From a virus: 64,000 bases of DNA. The notes beneath the pieces were generated by a model. It was not told the origin of the DNA. It saw nothing but the letters and a program-made list of their open reading frames with translations, and searched no databases. Of the stretch, positions 12,201 to 18,973 are shown piece after piece. The DNA lies in the IMG/VR virus record IMGVR_UViG_3300022932_000001, positions 62,001 to 126,000 of that record; one strand, given 5' to 3'. A program made the translations under genes and the position numbers. Numbering within the stretch: the stretch's first letter is position 1; the number at the start of each line of letters is the position of its first letter.

Positions 12201-13721
12201 CTTTAATTTAGATATTTTTTCTCCAGTTGGATTACCTTCTGTATCTAATATATCATCTTCTATTGTATCATATAAATTACCAAACTTTAACCATTGACCT
12301 TGTGATTCATTAAGTCTTTGTATAGCTTGGTCTGTAGTAATTCTATCTCTTCCAAGTTGTTTAGCATTACCTATACCACCCATTACACCACCAAGTATAG
12401 CACCAAGTCCAATACTTGTAGCAGCTTCTTGATCATCTCCCATTGTAGCATCAACAATCTGTTTTCCAGCTTTTTTAAGTACTTGAGTATAGTCTTCAAT
12501 ACCTGCTACTTTTCCAGCCCCACCAAATTCCTGATTTAATCTTTGTATAGCTAACTGTGTGTTTTCTTCAACATAACCTTCAGATAAAGTTCCAATTGCT
12601 ACACCTTTAGCAAATTGACCATATCCTGTATCTAAGAATTTACCCCATTTAGTTTTAGCAACACCTCTTTCAAATGTATCTCCAGCAGTATTTGCAGTTA
12701 CTCTACCTACAGTAGATTCAGCTACACCTAATGCTTTAAATAAATACTTCATCTGTAAAGCATTTGTAGCTCCAAGTAATGCTGCATTCATTAAGAATGT
12801 ATTACGTGCTGCTCCACCTGCTGCAACTTTTTTTTCTTCTTCTGTATATTCTACTCCTGTAGTAGGATTTATCTTACCATCTAATGATGCTAACACATTC
12901 TTTCTAACATCAGAAGCTTCATACATTGACTCAGAAGCAGTAGCTATTGCCCAAGTAGTAGCAGCATCAAATCCTTTAGCAAACTTTTGTGCAGATCCAA
13001 GATATCTTTGAGCTGTTTCTAATCCATTTACAACCTCACCAGCAGCATTAACACCCATTCTAGTTCTAGACAGCATTTGAGCTAATTTAGCTCCTGTACC
13101 AAGCTTAGATAAAGCCATACCAGGTATAAATGCTGATGCCATAAATGCTGCACCATCAACTACGTCATTTGTCCAAAAGTCTAAGTCAGTAAATGCCCTA
13201 GAAAAGAATCCTTTATTAACATCTGCTGCTTCTTGAAATGTAGGTAAGAATTCATTCTTTACTGTTTCTTCAGCAGATTCGGCCCATTTAGATATAGCAT
13301 TATCTGAAGCAGATGCAATAAATCCATCTTCTGATGTCCAGTTAGTAGGATTTAATAGAGATGTTACAAAACCTAATCCACCAATAGTTTTAGTAGCAGC
13401 CAATGCTGGTAATTTTAAACCAACTGCTGATACTAAGTCTACAAGATCTCCACCTATACCTTGTTGTTGAGCATAGAAATCTTCATTATCTCTATTCTTA
13501 GAAAAACCATAAGATTGATCTAAATATTTTTTAGCTTGAGAATAATCTACTTGAGATGGAGCTAAAGTACCTGTACCATAAAATGGTGTTGATGTAGCCG
13601 TCTTAGTCTTCAAAGCTGACATAGCTTCTTCATAAGTAGGCTCAGGTTTTTTAACAGGAGGGGTTGTAGAAGTAACGGGTTTAGTAGGATCTATTAATGG
13701 AGTATTAACTTCTTCAGTCAT
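228..13721 (-). CDS. Giant virion RNA polymerase fusion with zincin protease motif (4,497 aa)
   Basis: Uninterrupted 13.5 kb frame. Around residue 3,328 it has GADFDIDKLYMH; DFDID is the metal-binding catalytic loop of the crAss-like virion RNA polymerase (type protein gp66 of Cellulophaga phage phi14:2), which is packaged and injected to transcribe early genes. Around residue 1,790 lies YKYHEAFHAAF, a clean HExxH zinc-protease motif, followed about 45 residues later by an acidic stretch (LYYEEYLADRF) that could give the third ligand. The first 500 residues hold several hydrophobic or glycine-rich stretches (ILGGVMGGIG near 440), as in injected cargo proteins; long charged coiled-coil stretches follow. 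So it appears to be cargo, protease and polymerase in one chain. Many relatives split these over two or three genes. The motifs are seen; self-processing is inference. Fourth gene of the 910/817-residue cargo operon. Confidence 0.9.
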   Translation of the reverse strand: MTEEVNTPLIDPTKPVTSTTPPVKKPEPTYEEAMSALKTKTATSTPFYGTGTLAPSQVDYSQAKKYLDQSYGFSKNRDNEDFYAQQQGIGGDLVDLVSAVGLKLPALAATKTIGGLGFVTSLLNPTNWTSEDGFIASASDNAISKWAESAEETVKNEFLPTFQEAADVNKGFFSRAFTDLDFWTNDVVDGAAFMASAFIPGMALSKLGTGAKLAQMLSRTRMGVNAAGEVVNGLETAQRYLGSAQKFAKGFDAATTWAIATASESMYEASDVRKNVLASLDGKINPTTGVEYTEEEKKVAAGGAARNTFLMNAALLGATNALQMKYLFKALGVAESTVGRVTANTAGDTFERGVAKTKWGKFLDTGYGQFAKGVAIGTLSEGYVEENTQLAIQRLNQEFGGAGKVAGIEDYTQVLKKAGKQIVDATMGDDQEAATSIGLGAILGGVMGGIGNAKQLGRDRITTDQAIQRLNESQGQWLKFGNLYDTIEDDILDTEGNPTGEKISKLKLDENNQPIVNESKLGEIITNFSLNSTMAELADTLKDKNQAKYLRDISFRNYVQAHIEAGIEDTLTEKLDQASNASPEALAKMGFDPSSREDIGEYKTLAKQIIAQNNLIKNSILITGKPAEENARINRLTGLADEQSILTGIVNTINKDVEAIKAQTLSPETSNLSDMSVDAVNSLQFRIDSQKAFITALEAGSNNSTKLKVARQLLAELNKEKNKHLKDNSLSLENLPPSEGGYYGYENSAKNTSSLNIAYQKALMEKAQYQNTARAMGLEFALYADTKNGLKNFRDSIEQEIVAPINQHLQEEEVRENLQVTTPQVDPNDPRIKEINDRRDSSIEELEELYEEDGEHVVELSKDGIVITNIKTGVETRLEDLVPGQISDELKDQLDTIQQRINKINEDTDQEIKSLNNEATPLTETPAPNNPEVVASEDNVTGFYVFDGQNIKKGFIFNETSTGKKYEVVSESPEAGLNVFAIRIKNVNDANDTKSITSLDGLVLEGLQTETEVLPANLPPVDLNGPNKFKIKRVNELIRIYPHQNEVNGKRESIPAAQKRLDEFLANMTKEDIADRLTMTVSKGGPRSTTLAGESTGNPNGNLEVNSDYLNVRLEYAGLPIGYITNYTHYSVRDKQGKNVPIEKLTIAQFSEIFDTTGVDAKQALDTFKQNFIKGRRLFSTLSKVLGNSVSTKLTEPQIEQMLDLNISVGEFDNALSEEGVKLSELEHSTINGYTYVLDRVRKYKNGKFTTQVIPITNAIGADAKQIAKEVKEAKAQGRDLTEQLGRYVAVVKLPNGTIRFVQLSSDPWNDTQFSDLVSKINERSKLSKENNLTVKESKTVEVYDSKGNVTKPKYTGGKDETYNDVLNDEIASKLFIALPLENRGTYVDFYVNAMGNLQLKFNIPQGSNTIKHSIVVKESEEDIPLNFEDIDQVISRINEAIVKYNQTAKNPSEFITVTLTKDNFKNAISSDIGSAGVNNLSTFLNPPVVKNIQLTYNPKDTIEAVIPATPAQAVDTRIQYDVVNPKTYKVDPAKVKELNQATSQDNMGVPIDEALRAQILGEIAASKTVQNTLSVGEQVTAAFDAIAGSIENGSTDAVQKYAQRIVNGESRESVINGLGPNFIQAIDNAVKAIQSNPTQTAPAQTGSFKELSDEIKANQMEYIRTKSAELIAEGLTAGKARIQATQQAKVIYGKQLDELKAKLNVKNGRAFKVISREKFEASDVEHIDKFNTWVKDNLPEFISVEEVNDLTKNLSTNKITVGMFVSYLDTLRDGNTTIKGRINIGENTPYKYHEAFHAAFRLLLNDKQITQLRDIAKRELKANKVNIKSALEEFKQLHPSYDNLTPTELEELYYEEYLADRFDDWKSDNKVNTSYVAKGFFAKIMEWIKRLFTGRSFTDIENLFSDIDNGKYRNSNLQQNQFTREESNMITTPALKVIKVGEDIVQDENGNDIVIDRYLSQQEGDQLAASISSIFYDRLSQVEQYNKKQLLESILDEYKELYNPYREDDYYSNEIDRLFPDESQEADMENYLQRLQDRYTVFSEEENRASLLEAVDVHLRLMGFKQSLDSDVFDEAVDEYGDRVTTDSWKETHSIGGFGSLSNFLRQYIATTTFEYVDEFGNSQLKDGVPLLQAVNANLVYNGMLKAVANIGDQNMVMNRLRLLKSDETETGKFITKFFNDAGIEFNEDGTWVSTNPQRARLVQQVIKGFNQYSVDYLFINKDIREEAKMSNVMLANRRDSAKTQFSAWQNAYVRVFQDQVLTLRNADARSEFYDDRVGSLKDLYTLMDKDLSIEDDKLEVQSKEISNQLKNDIGISLDPAFVKFSIVSNKDASVLTEAQKTLINAYAETYFATREDIQQIIRSIQSGEDPFSKNIDDQRNTDPVNLEEGEEEAEEAVNDLGKGGVITRINNLAKGNGVFDETVYSSSWKNADGELVYAHQLPTYHLVRIQQLNSDAYIDELKADPFLENNYLLNSEKFEVLQGDLSIKRIDGAKSSVLSKSEEDGSIREDKGISANKNKGITYGSFSNREFLTSLFDVYAYGKEYKTEDGGTFRTAQHLIRVLEASNTGDTLGLPVIKAVTLDKSENVKVSDEAADILYNEVVNEFERIKRVKDEINNIGAGDRIIDEIDGYHYGTNKTTGKRDYSKGRGLTLYKTGLMLGDLKTSIEESALNEEFNISSMKSEITNQIKAYWEGQIADTVELLSSTGVITKNQVDLNSGVKQTYTNNLIDNYIQDGFYTQEGKKKVSNERKNSQLNIIYNKIEHNIGQVLVNDYINTLSLNQLLLGDQAASLKDGVDEVKRARGANASGASLESTVIAPQVGITEQFTESYILQFEDPQYRGKYSGGIGEKADAQTWGTVKSMRYTLHGLGKLDPFTAKMLDKIENGEQLTAKEIFGTTDPKTGNKIDGLKDLHSMFNSMKLVYYDGKMYIKTSFVMLTKELTSYNDNGTWKALPGKQELHDLREKLEDFESRNNTIAYSVPKSASKGLKVNVAASAKEAKDHNFQRQETKFWRLQLENPSNKLVITDPTQAKQLILAEQNDDTEVDFLGNKTSIGALKQLYLADTAQRVKNNYMTARNEIFDIEGAFEELSSSINLENVTPKLAKFQKRAVDNLRATGADSQLIDFFEVDKTGKPKYNLNNPITLDKYTQLFLAYFSKGVMSEKVPGHSIALMSNYGYKVVKQVTKLDPVTNQPIAWNIIRTDEVKLSPNDYAEANEWNNVLDREFEGLKVGDYYIDDLRHNVAEYDEKGNIIGRYSEFVLPPHFAELMDLKPGEKIPEALAKAFGVRIPSQDKHSTISLRMVDTMPAFYGSTGIYPHELIEISGADFDIDKLYMHIADTYRKDGKRLAYGTAVTTEEKFDEYVTYMLGNNKDFKLTIRELKKDITESTISDDLEPGEALGILSDVLSVETIDDKMVLYKEALRLIGLPSTPKEYIDYVKVNGEINTGVLNNRILAQKIALVSNEYMVNEQEEGRAPIAFEVASVDPLKNIVNELLSDFSEVPEIVDIVNEGAVDTDSIIGKYKSFTNNKEGSRNIGPAVNSILAYSILSSFNINLRSSYISAISEEVAEDGKVTRVPNYEDLFLFKLNGHTFNTYSPRDKSGKESLKAFDPITGDYTGDRIFGSISTVVSAMTDNAKERLAARLGLNIEAIGYVTNMLAQGVPIKSAIRFLLQPSIREYFAQIKIANNKIKTGTEQQIKKGELLDNIIEKYSKLRSEEEIMDLTDDLLDDGLNTNGDNADLQYAVLQSFKGIKAQAANFSKVAKVLKLTKGLGTSFENLADIKTTIEELGLRMDNSDFYKSKLPFDLRQVFMATNKSRPYHEFMYNYIQTADQIDHMSQTMFIEKTPVFQRISTIVKENLSVRKSTEKEFNTILKRDLLSYLSIKAYMKSLLDNNKLRTLSTLDNAMIYDESAKLKGEDFNDIIDTFKTIRAKLPDNYFASKFVNIISTQVTNNDKVTAMNDLNRDGINKAEANTWAKLSEYQVEKLKDSFLEIYQNDDTRANAVDIFNYLLVKDAGQFKSNSFIRYIPTFMFGDLLKSTEQVNSVLKMPLDTKGIDQKYSDTFGVQSTDLFNEFMKSYTSHIGNTFEITKIMNRNPVFEETQDPDVKKFVPQSYTKSGQIKKDESVKELTLREKLAQLDPKVKDDTTKTPEVELPKARITINLWAGIRDEKEMFDTGTTQGIIQIKRTGKFNDAEKAKLKKNKALLDAKGFRSNALGKYAFPYVIVDSNIQGKRTYYKLIAVTKDSKDKKKVGDITVDESNPNRLIQKGEYVANGLGAIYEEYTPTGSRKSTMIGELFGPIPVIPKKPRVRKQFGNAQENTGRYSNMDASDIEQRMGLAPIGETVKKTGALSGNNINFTNSESPVDVLAKKFGITSKVTNKGVSFSGGLYNDLTQELKDSVKTPLDLLNLFGYNSEDSAEAITSYQSEPSADMYNEVPLPEQDDLASNMLNSFFNANADQADVDQDRMKDFADLFKSTFKNNNNPLDDNCA

Positions 13722-13730
13722 GTGTTTTGT

Positions 13731-16184
13731 TTATTTCATAATGGCATTAGCTAAATCTGGATTAGCTGCCATTTGTTGTGAAAATTGATATGCATCAAAT
13801 GCAGATCTAAATGTCTCTCTTACAGGAGTATTAGATCCTGATGGGTAAAGATAATAAATATTATCATTATCTGATCCAAATTTTTTATCTATTCTGTAAG
13901 CACTTTTAACCCCATTGTTATTAAAGTTATAAAAAGTAGATTGATATTTACTTCCTGGTTTACCTGTTCTATTCTCTAGAGTAGATATTAGTTGTCTACT
14001 ATAACCAGACATATTAGCAAATGGATCTAAGTGTGTATCTAATGATTTATTAGTTACTTCAAATTGACCTGTCTGTTCATTGAATGTTGTAGGATAGCCT
14101 TTAGTAGTTAATTTATTAACTACAGCTTCTGTATCAATTTTACCTTCAGGATCTTGTACACTAAAATATATTTTATTTCTATCAGCATTAGGAGAATAAC
14201 TTACTTCTGTAAGTTTACTCATATCTAATCCTGTAAGTGATGTAAGTTTGTTCTTAGTAGCTTTAACGTTATCTGAGTCATCTCTAAATGTAAATGCTTT
14301 ACGTTGATCAACTTTCTTTTCACCAAAGTACTGAGCTATATATTCATTATACTTTTTAGTGTCTTTATTGCTATTTAAGAATTTTAATACTTCTGCTGCT
14401 GTTCCAGCTATACCACCTAGTGTACCAGTCTTATTATCAGCTTGTCTATATGATTTACCTCCTATAGAAATATTAAAAGCATCACCTCTTTTTGGTGCAA
14501 TAGAAAATTCTTTATTAGCAACCATTTCCATAACTCTTTTAGGACTTACAGTAATTGAGCTACCATCTTCTCCTTGTAAAGTATAAGTATCTGTTTTAGC
14601 TAAGTTATTTAATACATTATCCACCTGTTTAGATTTAGCTACATATCCAGGCATTTTACTTTCAGCATATTGTTGAGCTTGTCTTCTAGTATTTGATGCA
14701 TCATCAATAGTAAGATGTCTCATATTACTTCTTTGATTGAATTCAAGTACAGCATTATCTTGTTTTCCTTTAGGAGATTCCATATACATTTTGACTTGTT
14801 TAGCAGTCAATTTATTTAATGGAACACCACTTACTTCAGATATATGTTCTTTTAAATTAACACTATCTTGATAACCTTGTCTTTGAACTACTCTTACTTG
14901 ATCATCTAATCCAGTTAAAGAAGTAGTACCTAATACATCTCCAGGTCCAGCGGGTAAATCTATAACAACAGCTTCACCATTTTTATCTTTACCTTCTTTT
15001 TGTTCCTTAAGAGCATCTAATCTTAACTTTTGACCAAACCTACGATCTTCACCAGCTTCTCTAAGATTAGCTCTATAGTTTTCATTCTGTTCACCAATCA
15101 TGAATCTCTTCATGTCCTGAGCATCTTTCCACATACCAAAAGCTACAGTATCTTCTGTAATCTCTTGTTTGATATCTTGATGTTCAAAACCTTTAGATAC
15201 ACCATCTATAACAGAATTATAATATAGATTATAAGCTAATTTTTCTTGATTAGCTTTAATATAGTTTAAATCACCTTTAGATATTTTATCAGAGTCTTCT
15301 CCTATAGATTGTATAGAAGCAGATAATTGATTTTTAAGATCAATTAATTTATCTCTCTGTACAGGATCTTTAGTTGTTTTAATAAGATTATCTGTATCAT
15401 TAATCTTATCTTGTAACTGAGATATATCTTTATTAGCTGTATCTCTATACATAGAAGCTATAGTATTAGGATCACCTAATCTTACTGTTGCTTCAATTTG
15501 TAATTGTCTTTTAGCTTTATCTGATAATACTCCATTAAGATAATCTTTAATTTCAGATTGTCTCCAACTTTTATCATCAACAGTTTCTTTATAAAAACCA
15601 TTTAATCTAACTAAAGAAGATGAAGAAGGTTTAAACTTCTCCATAACTTCTCTTATTTCTTTTTTAGTATCATAATATGGTTCATAGTATCTTTTATTAG
15701 AATAATACTTTTTCCATGAATCAGGAGAACCATCATTTATGTATTCGGCTTTTTGTTGTCTTACATAATTTAAATTATCAATACTAAAGTCTTTACCTCC
15801 ATCTTGTTGACGTAAAGAATCAGCATACTGTTCTTGTTGCTGATAATGTTTACTTATAGAAGAATTACCAAGAAACTCTGTATCATTATATAAAGGAGCA
15901 AATACGTTATTAGCAGATGCTACATTTTCAGGTAAAGATAAATCAACAGAAGATAAGTCTCCTAGATTTTTAAATGCATCTTTTAAAAACTTATCACGTT
16001 TAGATATTTGATCTTGTTTTAATTGAGGCATATTCAATAATCCAGAATAAGTCCCCTGTAGGGAGGAATACCCTTGATCATAAGATCCTTGTTTTAATCT
16101 TAAGGTCTTATCAACCACATCCCAATTTGGTTGAAATGGTTGAATATCTGGTATGAAATCTGGTTGCCCTAAATAATTAGCCAT
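13731..16184 (-). CDS. Putative virion cargo protein (817 aa)
   Basis: Large hydrophilic protein just upstream of the polymerase gene (9 bp gap). It opens with MANYLGQPDFIPDIQPFQPN; the middle third (about residues 230-400) is charged and probably coiled coil (LQDKINDTDNLIKTTKDPV). No catalytic motif, signal peptide or membrane segment is visible. Genes of this size and position in crAss-like phages encode proteins stored in the head or tail and ejected with the genome; that role is inferred from context. The ATG is preceded by an AT-rich run ending ATTATAATATAACAT that resembles the upstream element of other late genes here, so it may have its own promoter. Confidence 0.7.
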   Translation of the reverse strand: MANYLGQPDFIPDIQPFQPNWDVVDKTLRLKQGSYDQGYSSLQGTYSGLLNMPQLKQDQISKRDKFLKDAFKNLGDLSSVDLSLPENVASANNVFAPLYNDTEFLGNSSISKHYQQQEQYADSLRQQDGGKDFSIDNLNYVRQQKAEYINDGSPDSWKKYYSNKRYYEPYYDTKKEIREVMEKFKPSSSSLVRLNGFYKETVDDKSWRQSEIKDYLNGVLSDKAKRQLQIEATVRLGDPNTIASMYRDTANKDISQLQDKINDTDNLIKTTKDPVQRDKLIDLKNQLSASIQSIGEDSDKISKGDLNYIKANQEKLAYNLYYNSVIDGVSKGFEHQDIKQEITEDTVAFGMWKDAQDMKRFMIGEQNENYRANLREAGEDRRFGQKLRLDALKEQKEGKDKNGEAVVIDLPAGPGDVLGTTSLTGLDDQVRVVQRQGYQDSVNLKEHISEVSGVPLNKLTAKQVKMYMESPKGKQDNAVLEFNQRSNMRHLTIDDASNTRRQAQQYAESKMPGYVAKSKQVDNVLNNLAKTDTYTLQGEDGSSITVSPKRVMEMVANKEFSIAPKRGDAFNISIGGKSYRQADNKTGTLGGIAGTAAEVLKFLNSNKDTKKYNEYIAQYFGEKKVDQRKAFTFRDDSDNVKATKNKLTSLTGLDMSKLTEVSYSPNADRNKIYFSVQDPEGKIDTEAVVNKLTTKGYPTTFNEQTGQFEVTNKSLDTHLDPFANMSGYSRQLISTLENRTGKPGSKYQSTFYNFNNNGVKSAYRIDKKFGSDNDNIYYLYPSGSNTPVRETFRSAFDAYQFSQQMAANPDLANAIMK

Positions 16185-16240
16185 ATGTTATATTATAATA
16201 TACTTATTAAAATCTGTAAAGTTTAATAAACTTTTATTGT

Positions 16241-18973
16241 TTATCCACCTTGAGATCTTAATATTTGCATTAGTTGTTGAGGTGTTGGACCATTATATGT
16301 GGATCTTACATCTCCATCACTATTAACTGTATTTCTAGCTTGTCCTGTTAGTTGTTTAGCTTGTTCTCTAAGAACTTCATCTGCAACATTAGGATTTTGT
16401 TGTTTCAATTGTTTATATACATCCAAGTAACTTTGTGGTGCTTGACCTCCTGGAGTTACTCCACTACGTCCAGTACCTTCAGCAAAGTTCACATATCCTG
16501 AAGAAGGATCAATATCAAATTGTGGATACCATGAATTCATCCATTGAGTAGTTTGTCTATTATTCAAAGCACCAACAGCATTCTTTCTAATAACATCATT
16601 AGCTTGTGATCTAGAGTTATCATATTGTTGATTAGCCATTACATTACCATCATACAATTGTTTAGCTCTAGCTGATTGAGCATTTTGTAAGTTATTCATA
16701 ATCTCAGCATTCATCCCAGCATATTGATTAGCTACACCTACATTCTGATTATCATATCTTCCTAGTATATTAGCTGCATTAGCTGCTGATTGTCCTGCTA
16801 CAGAGGAATTACGTACTCCAGCAGATTGAGGACCTGAGAATTGATTAGTATACATCATTTCAGTATTCATCATTTCAGCATTAGATGCTAATTCTCTAGT
16901 CGGATCATAAAATGTTGGATCAGCAGTGATTCCCACAACAGGTGCAGCCCAAGGTAAATACTTTTTAATATTAGCTTTATTTTGTAAAGCATAACCCATA
17001 TTAATTTTATCTTGAGTCCAAAAATCTGTTGGAGCTTGTTGTCCAGTCTTAGAAGTAAATATATTAGGTTGTAAACTATTGTCTGGTATAACAGGTTTAG
17101 TTCTATCAGTAAATTCTGGTGGTGCAACTACAGGAGTCCTATCTCTAGGATTAACTAAAGTCCTTGTATTAGATTGTGGATCTAATTGTCTAACTCCAAA
17201 GTATCCATCTGTAAATGCATCTTGTAACTTATTTAGATTATCTGGAGTAAGTACAGATTGATCTAATACACCATTTTTAGATAATGAAGCTAGATCTTTA
17301 TTTTTTAATCCTTTAGCAGTAAGACCATAAGTACTCCACATATCTTTTATAGAATCTGGATTATTTGTAAGGTTATACTGATACATTAAAGCTTGAGCTT
17401 TAGTATTATCCATAGTTCTAATACCTGGTATAATACTTTCCCATTCAGTTAAATGATCTTTAGGTCTATTATATGGATTTATTTTACCAGTTGGAGTTAT
17501 AGTACCTTGTTTAGTTTTACCACCTTTATATGGATCAACTAACGGATTTAATGAAAATGGATTATATTCACCACCAGTAGCAAATACTGTTTCAGATGAC
17601 TGTGACTCATCAAATGATTGAGGACCTACTTGTGTTATTAAATATGGTATAGCAACTTGTGGTATTCCATTAGGAAAATCTTTCTTTTCTTCCTGTAGAA
17701 GGGCTAACTTACCAAGCTTTTGATTATAGTTTTCTATCATCATTTCTGCTGTACGTATCTTAATAGGATCTGCATCCTTATCATCAAGCATAGCTTTATA
17801 TTTATTTATATCATACTTCTTAGCTAATTCAGCTGGAGTATATTTCTTTTTATCATTTTCAGATTTACCAAAATCAATAAGTTCTTCTCCTTTAAACTTG
17901 ATATCTTTTGAATCAGAAAATATAAATGAAGCTGGAGGAGCATATAATGGTGTACCACCTTGTGAATGTTTTTTACCACCAATATTCATATGTTCATTAA
18001 TACCATCTTCATCAAAGTCACCAAATATAGTTTCACCTAATTCAGCTTCTATATTAGATTCATCTTCATCAACAGCATTAAGTGTTTTACTTATAGCTCC
18101 TCTAGTTCCTTTTAGACTTGATTTGATATTAGTAAGATCTAAACCAAATCCAGTTTGTCCACCATACTCTAGTTTAGCATTCTTAGTTAGATTTCTAAAT
18201 TCTTTAATATCATTTCTAATTTCATTTGCAAATGACTCACCTGGAGCAAAGTTATCTTTACCTTGAACTTTATCTGAATATACATCAGGATAACCCCTTT
18301 TCTTTTTACTGTAATCCCATTCATCCTGAGTCATAACTTCACCCATTCTTCCAAAAGGATAAGTTACTACACTTTTAGTTGGTTGAGGTATTGGAGATGC
18401 AAATTGATCTAACCACTCTCCATACTGTTGAGGATTATCCCATTTAATACCTGTAGAGCTATATGTCTTATCTAAATCTTCTTGAGTTATAACATTTCCT
18501 TTAGGAGAAGTATAAATTTTATTGCCTCCTTGTACTGCTTTCTTTTTTGGTTTTGGTTCACCACCTTTTTCCATAGAAGGATAATATATACCCTGTACAC
18601 CATATGGAGATTTAGCTCCCATCTGGTCAGGTCTTAACATTCCATATGCTGATCCATTTACAGTATAATCACCTCTATCTCCTCCTGGATTAACAGTAGC
18701 AAATTGGTCTGTATTAGTTTGTGATTGTAACCACTCTTCTTGTTGTTTATTAGAATTACCAAAAGCTCCAATAGCTGCATCAGCATAACCTAATGTATTA
18801 TATAAACTTGTTGGATCTACAAAACCATTCATAAGATTACTTGTCATCTTAGGCATAGCTTTTTTACTAACATCTAACCAGTCTTTAATTTTCATTGGTG
18901 GTTTAGATCCAACAGCAAATTCATCAGAGGTATCTAATGTTAAACCATTCTGTGCTTTTTTTAGTTTCTTCAT
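16241..18973 (-). CDS. Putative virion cargo protein with GGT/SFIFSD motif (910 aa)
   Basis: Starts MKKLKKAQNGLTLDTSDEFA; its ATG overlaps the stop of the 1,535-residue tail gene, showing translational coupling. Near residues 330-355 it carries KKHSQGGTPLYAPPASFIFS, a Gly/Pro-rich block that I recall as recurrent in large cargo-type virion proteins of crAss-like phages. The C-terminal third is rich in Gln and Asn (NLQNAQSARAKQLYDG; NAVGALNNRQTTQW). No enzyme motif seen. By position between the muzzle-type protein and the polymerase it is most likely a capsid-stored, ejected protein. The family assignment rests on order and motif, not on a search. Confidence 0.7.
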   Translation of the reverse strand: MKKLKKAQNGLTLDTSDEFAVGSKPPMKIKDWLDVSKKAMPKMTSNLMNGFVDPTSLYNTLGYADAAIGAFGNSNKQQEEWLQSQTNTDQFATVNPGGDRGDYTVNGSAYGMLRPDQMGAKSPYGVQGIYYPSMEKGGEPKPKKKAVQGGNKIYTSPKGNVITQEDLDKTYSSTGIKWDNPQQYGEWLDQFASPIPQPTKSVVTYPFGRMGEVMTQDEWDYSKKKRGYPDVYSDKVQGKDNFAPGESFANEIRNDIKEFRNLTKNAKLEYGGQTGFGLDLTNIKSSLKGTRGAISKTLNAVDEDESNIEAELGETIFGDFDEDGINEHMNIGGKKHSQGGTPLYAPPASFIFSDSKDIKFKGEELIDFGKSENDKKKYTPAELAKKYDINKYKAMLDDKDADPIKIRTAEMMIENYNQKLGKLALLQEEKKDFPNGIPQVAIPYLITQVGPQSFDESQSSETVFATGGEYNPFSLNPLVDPYKGGKTKQGTITPTGKINPYNRPKDHLTEWESIIPGIRTMDNTKAQALMYQYNLTNNPDSIKDMWSTYGLTAKGLKNKDLASLSKNGVLDQSVLTPDNLNKLQDAFTDGYFGVRQLDPQSNTRTLVNPRDRTPVVAPPEFTDRTKPVIPDNSLQPNIFTSKTGQQAPTDFWTQDKINMGYALQNKANIKKYLPWAAPVVGITADPTFYDPTRELASNAEMMNTEMMYTNQFSGPQSAGVRNSSVAGQSAANAANILGRYDNQNVGVANQYAGMNAEIMNNLQNAQSARAKQLYDGNVMANQQYDNSRSQANDVIRKNAVGALNNRQTTQWMNSWYPQFDIDPSSGYVNFAEGTGRSGVTPGGQAPQSYLDVYKQLKQQNPNVADEVLREQAKQLTGQARNTVNSDGDVRSTYNGPTPQQLMQILRSQGG

